Of a DNA stretch of 5,580 bases, positions 5,523-5,580 are shown one piece after another. Numbering within the stretch: position 1 is the stretch's first letter; every line of letters starts with the position of its first letter. Source of the DNA: Muribaculaceae bacterium (GTDB lineage: Bacteria; Bacteroidota; Bacteroidia; Bacteroidales; Muribaculaceae); contig JAIDJJ010000520.1 of the NCBI GenBank assembly GCA_029052265.1, positions 1 to 5,580 on the forward strand. Direction: 5' to 3'. A model generated the notes under the pieces. It was given only the letters and a program-made list of their open reading frames with translations. It had not been told where the DNA came from and did no database searches. Position numbers and translations under genes: made by a program.

Positions 5523-5551
5523 AATTTCGAGGCCGTAGGGGCGGCGATTTT
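5521..5551 (+). terminator. Possible weak terminator after the peptidase gene
   Basis: GCCG (5532-5535) pairs with CGGC (5542-5545) around a 6-nt loop, flanked by AAAAT (5521-5525) and ATTTT (5547-5551), which can extend the pairing past an internal loop. It overlaps the stop codon. The GC stem is short and the T-run is only four long, so this is a tentative call. No gene is visible in the last 58 bases. Confidence 0.25.
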
Positions 5552-5580
5552 GGTGCAGATTTTGAAAGTTGAAGAGGGCG

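Overview
The window looks like chromosomal DNA of a Bacteroidales bacterium, possibly a Muribaculaceae-type gut commensal. The reasons are two good matches to the Bacteroidetes promoter (TTTG/TTG, 20-21 nt, TAnnTTTG), the lack of clear Shine-Dalgarno sequences before the starts, and the protein types. The family-level placement is inference.

Layout. Positions 1-2113 hold a minus-strand efflux operon: a TolC-type outer membrane channel (794-2113), then, overlapping it by 4 nt (ATGA), an EmrA/HlyD-type membrane fusion protein that runs off the left edge (1-797). The inner membrane pump gene expected next would lie outside the window. Positions 2114-2790 are a 677-bp divergent intergenic region. 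It contains a minus-strand promoter (2378-2410) that implies an efflux leader of about 258 nt. The leader has a small open frame and a compact inverted-repeat structure (2168-2243) that can be drawn as a three-way junction. Between the two promoters lies a 160-bp MITE-like element (2468-2627) with perfect 20-bp terminal inverted repeats and a TTA target duplication, apparently inserted inside an older 12-bp inverted repeat. A plus-strand promoter (2720-2750) serves the genes to the right.

Positions 2791-5522 hold two plus-strand genes for exported hydrolases: an alpha/beta hydrolase with an N-terminal accessory domain and an intact Ser-Asp-His triad, and an S41-family serine peptidase of the IRBP/tricorn-core type. 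They are 62 bp apart with no convincing promoter between them, so co-transcription is likely. A weak GC hairpin follows the second gene.

The two halves are probably independent units: drug or metabolite export on the left, periplasmic hydrolysis of peptides or esters on the right. The coding genes are familiar families. The less ordinary material is in the intergenic region: the structured efflux leader and the nested MITE-like insertion.
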